From contig JBCCWR010000039.1 in the NCBI GenBank assembly GCA_039193385.1, forward strand, positions 1 through 18,421: 18,421 nucleotides of DNA, written 5' to 3'. Of the stretch, positions 1 through 7,442 are shown in pieces. Below the pieces are notes generated by a model that made no database searches, had not been told where the DNA came from, and worked only from the letters and a program-made list of their open reading frames with translations. A program made the translations under genes and the position numbers. Numbering within the stretch: the first letter of the stretch is position 1; each line of letters begins with the position of its first letter. The DNA comes from JBCCWR01 sp039193385 (GTDB lineage Bacteria; Verrucomicrobiota; Verrucomicrobiia; Methylacidiphilales; JBCCWR01).

Positions 1-555
1 AAATCTTTGATGATAAATTTTAGCGGTTTATGTTAAATGCATAAATTGTTGTCTATTAAATATTAGCAACTATTTTTATGTTTATTTGCGTAATTTGTGG
101 ATAGTTTTTAGGAAGGAAAAGAAATGCTGTCACGCTTTCGTATACAGCCTGATTACAATCTCAATAAAGGTAAAAAATGCACAAGTTACAGCACTCAAAG
201 AGGCAAGAGGAAAAAAATTCTATTTTAGAGATTCTCCGGCAGAGGGTGGGTTCCAGTGTTCTAAAACATCATAGTGAAAATAGTTCTTCTCAAAATTATT
301 TTAAAGGCTTTCTGAGTAGGGCTTAGGAGGGCAACAGGCTTAAGCGTTTTTCTTGCTAATGCAAAAGTTCTAACTAGGTTCGGTACTCTTAACTCATGGC
401 ATATCAAGATATTATCTACACAAAAGACGATTTGATTTTAAACAGGACAGCACATACTGCTGATCATTCGAGCTTGGACAATGTATTCAATTTTTGAAAT
501 TGATCTCATTTTTATAGTTAGTTAGTTCTATTTTATTATTCGAGAAAGTTAAAAA
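1..555. other. AT-rich region without a convincing gene
   Basis: No long coding frame is open on either strand. The stretch holds three short plus-strand frames in different phases: 124-228 (34 codons), 177-326 (49 codons) and 396-497 (33 codons). The first two are preceded by purine-rich, Shine-Dalgarno-like sequence. A perfect AGGAGG at 325-330 has no start codon at a usable distance. A TATAGT at 513-518 could be a -10 box for the gene at 556, but the best -35-like TTGAAA (494-499) is only 13 bases away, so I do not call a promoter. The mix of small frames and orphan ribosome-binding-like sites could be a long regulatory leader or decayed genes. I cannot tell which. Confidence 0.6.
396..497 (+). 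other. 33-codon frame, possible enoyl-CoA hydratase N-terminal remnant
   Basis: This frame runs from ATG to TGA and begins MAYQDIIYTKDDLILNRT. That resembles the first strand of crotonase-fold proteins, which often start like M-x-Y-x-x-I-x-Y followed by a T-L-N-R-P motif, but here with a few residues missing before the L-N-R part. It then stops, whereas the family is about 260 residues long. No good ribosome-binding site precedes it. The resemblance is short and could be chance. If real, it would be a remnant of an acyl-CoA enzyme just upstream of a thioesterase-containing gene. Confidence 0.12.
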
Positions 556-2433
556 ATGTTTAGAAAACTAGTGAATCCATTGCTGTGGGGTAATTCAATA
601 GCATTATCCTGGATGTGGGGCCTAGGTCTGTTTTTTTCAGTACAGATTACCTATCATTTTGGCTTATTCGGCTTGCTATCTTTCGCCATTCCCAATGCTT
701 TGGGTTTGGTCATTTTCGGTATGATCTTACAAAAGGTAGCCGACCGTAAGGATAGTCCCGAGTCCTTGGCGGATTTTTACGCACAATGGTCCAAGCCGTT
801 TCGGCTTGTACTATTCCTCTATCAAGTTCTGGCGATCACACTCACTATTTTTGCGGTGATTCGCTATCTTTGGCAGCCCTTAGGCTTGGGAAATTTCTTT
901 CCCTTTTTTCTTTCCTTGCCTCTCACCGTTTTAGTTATATTGGCGACGGCCTCTATTTTTGGTGAGGAATTTGATATTACGCATATCAAATACAGTCATG
1001 CAGTGCTCCTGTGTATTCTAGCCGTGGCTGTTAGTTTTTTAATTTCTAGAGTAGATTTTCAAATCATAGGAGAGTCGGAGTGGTTTGCTCCAGCGAAGCA
1101 TCTTTTTGAATCCAAGTATTGGGGTTATGAAATTCCCATTTGCATTGGTCTCTTGCTGGGACCGTGGCTGGATCTTCAGCAGTGGCAACGCGCTATTGAA
1201 ATTCGTCGGGAGAGATCATCTATTCTTATTGCTTACCTGGTTGGTGCGGCGCTTTTTTTCTCTCTTCTATTATTTCACGGTGTATTGACACAGTGGGTAA
1301 AAAGTATCGTTACTGGAGAAACTCTGGCCACTTTGGTTAACGAAAATTACGGTCGTGAATATGGGCAACAATTAATCGCGAAATTTATTTTTGAAAATGA
1401 AATGCTCCGAAGTTTTGCTTTCCCTTTTTATTGTACATTTATCAGTATTTGTATACTGACAACGCTGGATAGCGGTTATATCGCCACCCGTTGGTTTCTT
1501 TCCAGTAATGTTAAGAAGAGTAAGCACATTATTTTTTCTATTTTGCCTGAGAGGTTGGTAACGTCTCCTATTCCTACACTCATTTTCTGTGGCGGTTTCA
1601 CAATATTAGCCACGGTTGTTAACTTGGAGTTGGAGTATTTTATGCTTTTCTATGCAACGTTCTTTGTTGGTTACTCTGCTCTAGGTATTACACGCTGTTT
1701 TTCATCAAATCCAAGTGTGCCTCTTCCACAGGTTAAACTTTTTTGTGTGGGTAGTTTTTCTGTAGTGGTATTTTCTTACGGGTATTTTCAGAGTCAGGCT
1801 ATTACCCAGATCATAGCTTCACTTATCCCTCTGGCCTATGTTTTATGGCTTCTGCTGAAACCAGGTGAAGATGAGGAGCTGGATTTACCCCATGTCATTA
1901 AATCTGAAGCTGCCAGCATTATCTCGCATGTGAAAAAAACAGCATCTGCTGTCAGTAGTGGGCAACTTGGGCAGGAAGTAAAAGTCATTGAAGTGCCAGC
2001 GGCACAACATCAGAACGGCTTTGTTGATGATCAAAACTGGTTTAATTATAGCCTGACTGCTACTTATTCAGACACAAATTCTGTAGGTAATGTTTACTTT
2101 GCCATGTATCCGATGTGGGTGGGTAAGACGCGTGAGCTTTTCTTCAATTTGGTATTGCCTGATTTTGATCTGAAGCATACAGAATTTTACATACTCACGC
2201 GTTCCTTTGAACATAAGTTTGTTAGAGAGTCTAAAGAATTTGATGAGATCACGGTTAAAATTAAAGTAGGGGATACAAACCGTAAATTTACGACCTTAGA
2301 TCATCGTATCTATGATATGAATAATGAGCTACTTGGCAAAGGAAGCCAATCGCTCATGTTTGTTTCATCAAGCGATTATAAATTAATCGACATACCCCAG
2401 TCTGTATATAGCGCTTTCATGAAGTATATGTGA
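556..2433 (+). CDS. membrane transporter-like protein fused to a C-terminal hotdog thioesterase domain
   Basis: A 625-residue protein in two parts. Residues about 10-435 are highly hydrophobic, with roughly 11-12 membrane segments (for example around 14-32, 35-58, 80-105, 113-135, 145-165, 222-245, 285-303, 333-375 and 393-433). The layout and the W-G-L-G and P-N-A-L-G-L patterns in the first two segments recall sodium:solute symporter-like permeases, but I cannot place the family firmly. A polar linker (about 435-490) leads to a soluble domain at about 493-620 that reads as a 4HBT/hotdog thioesterase. It has the signature YSDTNSVGNVYF with candidate catalytic Asp506, then Y-x-x-W-x-G-K-x-R-E-L-F, which is closest to the enediyne-type (DynE7/CalE7) hotdog pattern. 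The usual second half with strands ending near the C-terminus is also present. The frame is continuous, with no sign of a frameshift. The ATG start is followed directly by the first hydrophobic segment and has only a weak purine-rich stretch upstream. Thioesterase activity and the transported substrate are inferences. The hotdog call is fairly secure and the transporter call less so. Confidence 0.8.
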   Translation: MFRKLVNPLLWGNSIALSWMWGLGLFFSVQITYHFGLFGLLSFAIPNALGLVIFGMILQKVADRKDSPESLADFYAQWSKPFRLVLFLYQVLAITLTIFAVIRYLWQPLGLGNFFPFFLSLPLTVLVILATASIFGEEFDITHIKYSHAVLLCILAVAVSFLISRVDFQIIGESEWFAPAKHLFESKYWGYEIPICIGLLLGPWLDLQQWQRAIEIRRERSSILIAYLVGAALFFSLLLFHGVLTQWVKSIVTGETLATLVNENYGREYGQQLIAKFIFENEMLRSFAFPFYCTFISICILTTLDSGYIATRWFLSSNVKKSKHIIFSILPERLVTSPIPTLIFCGGFTILATVVNLELEYFMLFYATFFVGYSALGITRCFSSNPSVPLPQVKLFCVGSFSVVVFSYGYFQSQAITQIIASLIPLAYVLWLLLKPGEDEELDLPHVIKSEAASIISHVKKTASAVSSGQLGQEVKVIEVPAAQHQNGFVDDQNWFNYSLTATYSDTNSVGNVYFAMYPMWVGKTRELFFNLVLPDFDLKHTEFYILTRSFEHKFVRESKEFDEITVKIKVGDTNRKFTTLDHRIYDMNNELLGKGSQSLMFVSSSDYKLIDIPQSVYSAFMKYM

Positions 2434-2492
2434 GTTTCTTATCCTTGAAATAGTCCAGCAGCATCAGGCACCTATCATTTCCTTAATTTAAA

Positions 2493-2537
2493 GTCTAGAT
2501 CTACCGATACTTTTATCGAGATAGACAAGAGGTCTAT
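2493..2537 (+). promoter_or_regulatory. two mutually exclusive hairpins between two plus-strand genes
   Basis: The run 2514-2526 (TATCGAGATAGAC) can pair completely with 2493-2509 as GTCTA, TCT and CGATA, leaving two 2-base bulges on the left arm and a CTTT loop. Alternatively, 2521-2526 (ATAGAC) pairs perfectly with 2532-2537 (GTCTAT) around AAGAG. Both structures use TAGAC, so they exclude each other. No U-tract follows immediately, so this is not a standard terminator. It could be an attenuator-like element or an mRNA end structure in the 186-base spacer before the next gene. Confidence 0.25.
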
Positions 2538-2619
2538 AAGGCTTCTTCAAGATGTGATTACAATTAAAAAATCTTTAACAAACTTTTTTAATTAATAAAC
2601 AAAAATTGGGTTGCTTAGG

Positions 2620-5600
2620 ATGAAAGAAGCAAAGTCTAAGAATAACTCAAAGCCGCAGCGTCGTGGCTTTGCACTGGTCATCACCTTGATTATGATTTTG
2701 CTTATTACCACTCTGGTCATGGCTTTCTTTCTCAAAACAACATCCCGGCTGTGGATCACAGAGAATAAGCTTCAAATTCTTAGCTCGGAACTGGTAGTTC
2801 GCAGTGCGGTTTCTGTTCTGGAAGCAGATTTGTCTCAGGAAATTGCCTCCAGCTCAGAAGGTGCTCCCTCAGTGACTTCGCCTCTAAAAGATATTCCCGG
2901 CTTTGAACGCATCATCAAATCGAGTATAGAGGATACACCCTTTTCTTATCAAGGGGCCTTGATTATCAATAGTTCGGGTGAGTCTACCAGTTCTGGTGGC
3001 TCATTTTCTATTCGTCCCGCCAAATGGGATAAGCCACTGCTCAACAGCAGTTCTTTTGATGAGAACACGGTTCCCAACTGGGTCTATCTGAACAAGGATG
3101 GTTTCATCTCCGCTCGGCCTGAAAATGCCTCTCAAGGTCGGTTTGCCTATATTGTTTATGACACGGGAGCTCTGCTGGATGTCAATGTAGCCGGTCATGG
3201 TGCGGCAGCCCGCGAGGACCTTTCTTTTAAGGGAGGACTGACCTGGATAAATCTAGAGAATGTTTTCTCCCCAGAACAAGTGGGCTATGAGGCCAATGCC
3301 GCCATTCAGGGAATTCCTGAGTTCCGCTTGACCGATTGGGAAGACTACCGTGGGAGCCAGGCAGAGCGTTTCTTCCATACCACGGCATTCCGCCTGCCTT
3401 ACCTCAGCGACACTGCTACGGGAAATATTTTTGAGTCCCGTCAGGATTTTTTAAGATATCTTCGCAGTAAGAAAGTGGGTCTTACCCCTTCCACCAGTCA
3501 CCCGGCCAATTACTTCACCACCTTTAACCGCCTAAACAATGCTGCCTCCTCAGAAGATCTGAGAGAACTGACCCACCAAGAGGAGACGAAGATCACCACC
3601 TATGATGATCAAGGGCATAAGATCACCTACGAGGTGCGAGCGGGAGATCCTCTTATACAAAGAAAGTTTTCCCTGGCCAAGCTGGCCTGGCTGAAATATG
3701 ACGGACCTAATACGGAGGCGTTTCCCTACCTGACGGATGAAGCTATCAAGGACTGTTTTGGTCTGAAGTGGAATGAGCAAGAGAAACTCTGGGAGTATAC
3801 TTCGCCGGATTCGGATGCCACCCAGCCAGAGATCGCAGACATCACCACATCGTTACCCAATCGACGGGAGCCGGATTTCTTTGAACGTCTGCTGGTTGCT
3901 TTCAAAACCAAGGAGGATGCCTACAGCATCGGTTCCTTTGTGGATTATGATGCCTTGCCAGAAGATAAATTTGACATCTTTGGCTGTGAGCAGCATCTCC
4001 TGGACAGCAATGTCGACCTGCATGTATTGCGCATTGGGGCCAATATGATTGATGCGGCGGATGGGGATGATGTACCCACACGCGTGGCTTTAAATTTCGG
4101 CGGAGTGACTCTAGATCTGGCTGGCGTGGAAGACTTACCTTACCTGGCAGCCTTCTACATGACGACAACCTACAAACATATACCTACAGGAGTGACCGAG
4201 AACGTGCAGATTGATGATTCTGGGTCCAATAAAGATTCTCAGATATATGACATGCAAAGCATGCATTTCTTCGCCCTGCCCAAATTCTTTAACCCACATA
4301 GAAAATCGCCTGATACCGAGGAGACGGTACAATTCATCCGTCTGGAAGTCTCCTCAGGCTCATTCGACGACTTTGAGATCCGTAAACAGAGTGGTTCGGT
4401 CGCAAGTCCACATCGTAACCATTACTTTGATCCTGCCTCCTTTTCTCAACTGCCTGTTGATCTAACTAATTTATCCCCCATGATCCTGGCCAGAGACCAC
4501 TTTGATGTGTTCCGCAATGGTATTCTCATGGTCGAACAATTGCATAATGCGAGCGACCATCCACCTCTCTTTGACCAGGGAGTCTATATTCAGACCGAGG
4601 CAACGAATTACAGACCAAGAAACTATCCGAACTACGACACAACGCGTGGGTGGATTTTATTCGATTTCAATGACGCGACTCCAGATCTTTCTGCCACCCA
4701 GGATTATGTCTATGATTATGCTCTTTGGAGCAATGTGATGAACAATGGTAATGCTATACAGGCAAAATTACGCCCTGATATCACCGAACTTAAATTAAGC
4801 CTGAGTTATAGTCTGGATGGCACAAACTGGCACAACTATCAGTATTTTGGGGGGCACCCGAAATTAGTAGGGATTGGGGGCATCAATCACACAAAAACAA
4901 CCAATGACTACAATGGAAATGCTTTTGGAGTTGGCTATAGTATTCAAATGCGTCCTGAAACAGTAGATACAGCAGAATCGCCCAATCCAAGTGATGATCT
5001 GGCATGGTCAAAAGGAGCTAGAGTCGCCTATTACCTGGATCCTAGAACCAACCGCTTCGGCACACTTTACATCAATCGTAGAAAATTCGAAAGGTATTAT
5101 GATGAAAAAAGCGGGATCGAGTTTAAATATTGGGTACCTCTGAGTGACGATGTTCCATCTTATGCTTCTCCCTTTGATGAGGAATTGACTCCTACTTACG
5201 CAACTAAATTCTTGGGACGCACCTTCATCAAACCATCTGTCGCTTCTTGGGATCCGGAACTCTATGTCATTGAAGACCCGGATGGTGTCACACGCCCCCC
5301 TGATGCCAGTCTTAGTGAAGAGATCAACCCTTTTAATGCAAGTAATACTAACAATGCAGAATTTGCCGGACGCCCCTTTGTTTTAAACCGACCCTTCCGC
5401 AGCATCGGAGAACTCGGCTATGTCTATCGAGATGTTCCCTGGAAAACTCTCGATCTTAATTCTGAGGATAGCGGAGATAGCCGGCTGGCTGAACTTTTCT
5501 CTGTGCGCCATGAACCGCTAGTAACTGCAGGAAGGATTCATCTACAATCTATGCCTAGGTGGAAGGATGACACCAAAATCATGCAGGCACTTCTATACGG

Positions 5601-6012
5601 AGCGGCCAAGGATCTAGGGGCCCAAGACATCACTGAGGCAACCGTGAAAGATGTGCAAAATCTGGCTCAAAGCATTCAGTCTGAGTTTGAGAATATCACG
5701 GACTACTCGGAAATCATTCCTCAGGTTTTGGGCAACAGTGAAATTCAAGGGCAGCTCAATCGGTTGGCCGGAACAAATGAAAATCAAAATTCAGAATACA
5801 TCAAATATCAGAGAGAGTTTGTCTCTCGCGCTTTGCTGGACTCCATTCAGGATTCGACGTGGAATCTCATGGTTGACATCATTGCTCAATCTGGACGAAA
5901 TACCCAGAGTCGTTACATACCCCATGCGGAAAAACGCATTTGGCTTCATCTGGCTATCGACCGGGAAACCGGAAAAATCATTGATAGAAAAATAGAATAT
6001 GTTCATGACTAG
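2620..6012 (+). CDS. Verru_Chthon cassette protein A-like, pilin-type N-terminus
   Basis: A protein of about 1,130 residues. A short basic leader ending in Q-R-R-G is followed by FALVITLIMILLITTLVMAF, which is a prepilin-peptidase type signal and transmembrane helix. Cleavage would fall after Gly16. The mature N-terminus lacks the Glu5 of major pilins, as in PilX/GspK-type minor pilins. The long extracytoplasmic part has no membrane segment. Near residue 924 and beyond come RPFRSIGELGYVYRD, PWKTLDL and AGRIHLQSMP, followed by L-L-Y-G-A. These match the C-terminal signature I know from Verru_Chthon cassette protein A. The family normally sits in a four-gene A-B-C-D cassette of pilin-like proteins, possibly a secretion or surface apparatus of unknown function, but no B, C or D gene is here. 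A TTG at 2611 would add three residues. I prefer the ATG at 2620, which leaves GGG at 2608-2610 about nine bases upstream. The family call is from memory of its motifs. Confidence 0.85.
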   Translation: MKEAKSKNNSKPQRRGFALVITLIMILLITTLVMAFFLKTTSRLWITENKLQILSSELVVRSAVSVLEADLSQEIASSSEGAPSVTSPLKDIPGFERIIKSSIEDTPFSYQGALIINSSGESTSSGGSFSIRPAKWDKPLLNSSSFDENTVPNWVYLNKDGFISARPENASQGRFAYIVYDTGALLDVNVAGHGAAAREDLSFKGGLTWINLENVFSPEQVGYEANAAIQGIPEFRLTDWEDYRGSQAERFFHTTAFRLPYLSDTATGNIFESRQDFLRYLRSKKVGLTPSTSHPANYFTTFNRLNNAASSEDLRELTHQEETKITTYDDQGHKITYEVRAGDPLIQRKFSLAKLAWLKYDGPNTEAFPYLTDEAIKDCFGLKWNEQEKLWEYTSPDSDATQPEIADITTSLPNRREPDFFERLLVAFKTKEDAYSIGSFVDYDALPEDKFDIFGCEQHLLDSNVDLHVLRIGANMIDAADGDDVPTRVALNFGGVTLDLAGVEDLPYLAAFYMTTTYKHIPTGVTENVQIDDSGSNKDSQIYDMQSMHFFALPKFFNPHRKSPDTEETVQFIRLEVSSGSFDDFEIRKQSGSVASPHRNHYFDPASFSQLPVDLTNLSPMILARDHFDVFRNGILMVEQLHNASDHPPLFDQGVYIQTEATNYRPRNYPNYDTTRGWILFDFNDATPDLSATQDYVYDYALWSNVMNNGNAIQAKLRPDITELKLSLSYSLDGTNWHNYQYFGGHPKLVGIGGINHTKTTNDYNGNAFGVGYSIQMRPETVDTAESPNPSDDLAWSKGARVAYYLDPRTNRFGTLYINRRKFERYYDEKSGIEFKYWVPLSDDVPSYASPFDEELTPTYATKFLGRTFIKPSVASWDPELYVIEDPDGVTRPPDASLSEEINPFNASNTNNAEFAGRPFVLNRPFRSIGELGYVYRDVPWKTLDLNSEDSGDSRLAELFSVRHEPLVTAGRIHLQSMPRWKDDTKIMQALLYGAAKDLGAQDITEATVKDVQNLAQSIQSEFENITDYSEIIPQVLGNSEIQGQLNRLAGTNENQNSEYIKYQREFVSRALLDSIQDSTWNLMVDIIAQSGRNTQSRYIPHAEKRIWLHLAIDRETGKIIDRKIEYVHD

Positions 6013-6035
6013 GGTGGACCTGTGTGAACTAGCGT

Positions 6036-6140
6036 TTAAATGGAATAGATTTGTGTGAGTTGAGTGTCTGTATCATAAGCAAGTGTTGCTAGAGTCATAG
6101 CAATCTGTGCTTTTGCCATATCAGGTGTTTGAAGAATCAT
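6036..6140 (-). CDS. possible 34-residue small protein
   Basis: On the minus strand an ATG at 6140 opens a 34-codon frame beginning MILQTPDMAKAQIAMTLATL and ending at TAA 6038-6036. The residue mix is protein-like and weakly amphipathic, but no ribosome-binding site precedes it and I recognise no family. It lies about 116 bases downstream of the DUF420 gene, so it could be on the tail of the cta operon transcript or be a fragment of a lost gene. A chance frame is quite possible. Confidence 0.15.
   Translation of the reverse strand: MILQTPDMAKAQIAMTLATLAYDTDTQLTQIYSI
6086..6103. repeat. small perfect inverted repeat
   Basis: TTGCTA (6086-6091) and TAGCAA (6098-6103) form a perfect 6-bp stem with a 6-base loop, shortly after the plus-strand gene ending at 6012. 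It could help end that transcript, but no T-run follows directly and the stem is short. It also lies inside the small minus-strand frame at 6036-6140. Confidence 0.2.
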
Positions 6141-6219
6141 ATTTAGATTAAAAAAACAATTTTAATAAGCTTATATCAATCAATAAGTTATAAAATCACG
6201 AACCTAATTAGTATGTCCT

Positions 6220-6241
6220 TATAAGCTAAATATAAGCTAAA
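6220..6241. repeat. tandem duplication of an 11-bp unit
   Basis: TATAAGCTAAA occurs twice back to back, at 6220-6230 and 6231-6241. The second copy includes TAAGCTA (6233-6239), which pairs with TAGCTTA at 6253-6259, overlapping the DUF420 stop codon, to give a 7-bp stem with a 13-base AT-rich loop. The spacer lies between convergent genes, so this may be a weak termination structure or replication slippage in AT-rich DNA. Confidence 0.5.
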
Positions 6242-6256
6242 ATTTATTTTTATAGC

Positions 6257-6700
6257 TTAATAAGATTCATGAGATGGGAACCATTGATAGAGCATCATAT
6301 AAACCAGAACACCTGAAATGGAGACATAAAACCATACGCCCCAGGTCCATGGGGCGATGCGGCGATGCTTTTCAAAATTCCCTTTGAAAGCATGGGTCAA
6401 GGTGATGATAACCATAGGCAAGTTCACCATAGCGAGGAGGATATGAGGAATGAGAATCACGTAATAATAGATGTAGCGTATGATACCTTCATGCGTGAAT
6501 TTTGTTACCAGGTGACTCGTGAAGTGATAGGTCAGATAGCTAATAAGGAAAAGTCCAGCAAAGAAAGTGGCACTTAACATAACATTGCGGTGAGCAATTT
6601 TTCGATCCATTTTTATCATGACCAGTCCTAAAACCAGGAGAGATCCGGAAATGCCGTTAAGTGTGCAGTTGAGTAAGGGGAAATCGATTTTATCTAACAT
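6257..6700 (-). CDS. DUF420/CtaM-like cytochrome oxidase maturation membrane protein
   Basis: A 147-residue protein with about four membrane helices (roughly 12-30, 40-62, 76-103 and 118-138). It has the histidine pattern of the DUF420 family: His37 in A-H-R-N-V-M, His59 in S-Y-L-T-Y-H-F, His86 in I-P-H-I-L-L-A, and H-R-R-I-A-P-W-T-W at 112-120. Members include Bacillus YozB and Staphylococcus aureus CtaM, the latter needed for function of an aa3-type oxidase. The length is near usual. It is the last gene of a minus-strand set ctaA-ctaB-sco-DUF420, 39 bases after the sco stop, so a role in assembling a heme-copper oxidase in the cytoplasmic membrane fits. GGGAT lies upstream of the ATG at 6700. 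The exact biochemical role of the family is not settled. Confidence 0.88.
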   Translation of the reverse strand: MLDKIDFPLLNCTLNGISGSLLVLGLVMIKMDRKIAHRNVMLSATFFAGLFLISYLTYHFTSHLVTKFTHEGIIRYIYYYVILIPHILLAMVNLPMVIITLTHAFKGNFEKHRRIAPWTWGVWFYVSISGVLVYMMLYQWFPSHESY

Positions 6701-6739
6701 ATGGGATCCCGTTATGATGCAAAAATATAAAATGAAGAA

Positions 6740-7426
6740 TTACTGGTTTTCCAGGCGTTTTGCATCTCGGATAATGTCTTGAATCAGTGTCTCGCTGTCA
6801 TTTTCATAATAGCTGCGGACAAAACCCTGTTTATCAACCAGAGCTATTTTGGTGCTATGGGCGTAACGACCGATTTTTTCCCGTTCTTCTTCGGGGTTTT
6901 CAACGAAACCGAGAACAAAGCCATAGCGGGCAACGTTATAGATAGTTTCAGGTTCACCTGTTAAAAACCACCACGGTTCTTCCTCAGCTCCAAACTGATT
7001 GGCGTAACTGGTTAGCACATCGGGCGTATCTATTTCTGGATCAATGCTGATCGAAACAAGTTGTAGGGGAAAGTTGGCATCAGCCAGGCCATCTTGCAGT
7101 CGTTTCATACTTCGGGTCAGATTGGGGCATATAGTAGGGCATGCTGTGAAAAAGAAGTTAGCCGCCCAGATTTGATTTCTTAGATCGACATGGGTGATTG
7201 CTTGACCAGAGCGCTCTGTGAGTTTGAATGGTGGCACTTGGGCCACTTTGGGTAGGTCCTGGTAAGGCGATGCTTTTGCTAACGACCGCATGTTTTTTAG
7301 ATGCAGAAATAGCATGAAAACTATAAGACCGGTAAAAACGAGTATAATGAATCTCCTCAGTACGGTGGATAGATCAATACCGGAGTTTTCTTTTTTGATC
7401 GTGGGAATATCTGAGGGTGAACTCAC
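6740..7426 (-). CDS. SCO1/SenC family copper chaperone for cytochrome oxidase
   Basis: A 228-residue protein anchored by one N-terminal helix (about 26-44), with a thioredoxin-like domain facing out of the cytoplasm. The copper-binding motif FFFTACPTIC gives Cys96 and Cys100. The third ligand is His190 in Y-A-H-S-T-K-I-A-L-V-D, and the family's D-P-x-x-D-T-P motif is at 130-135. Sco proteins deliver copper or act as thiol reductants for the CuA site of cytochrome c oxidase. The gene is 16 bases after ctaB and probably cotranscribed. The start is a GTG at 7426 without an obvious Shine-Dalgarno sequence. Later ATGs would cut into or remove the membrane anchor, so the GTG is preferred. Confidence 0.95.
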   Translation of the reverse strand: MSSPSDIPTIKKENSGIDLSTVLRRFIILVFTGLIVFMLFLHLKNMRSLAKASPYQDLPKVAQVPPFKLTERSGQAITHVDLRNQIWAANFFFTACPTICPNLTRSMKRLQDGLADANFPLQLVSISIDPEIDTPDVLTSYANQFGAEEEPWWFLTGEPETIYNVARYGFVLGFVENPEEEREKIGRYAHSTKIALVDKQGFVRSYYENDSETLIQDIIRDAKRLENQ

Positions 7427-7442
7427 AATTTTTGTAAATGAG

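Noticed and set aside
86..274. 62-codon frame opening with TTG
   Set aside because: It uses a TTG start without a ribosome-binding site, its product resembles nothing I know, and it overlaps two shorter ATG frames with better upstream sequence.
511..535. GTTAGTTAGTT run as a repeat element
   Set aside because: It is only a short simple repeat in AT-rich sequence, without other copies or structure.
3773..4168. Open frames of 80-90 codons in other phases and on the opposite strand within the Verru_Chthon A-like gene
   Set aside because: They lie wholly inside a well-supported coding region, encode low-complexity Ser/Arg/His/Pro-rich sequence, and have no recognisable domains.
5651..5995. 114-codon plus-strand frame inside the Verru_Chthon A-like gene
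   Set aside because: It is out of phase with a conserved C-terminal domain, so I treat it as a shadow frame.
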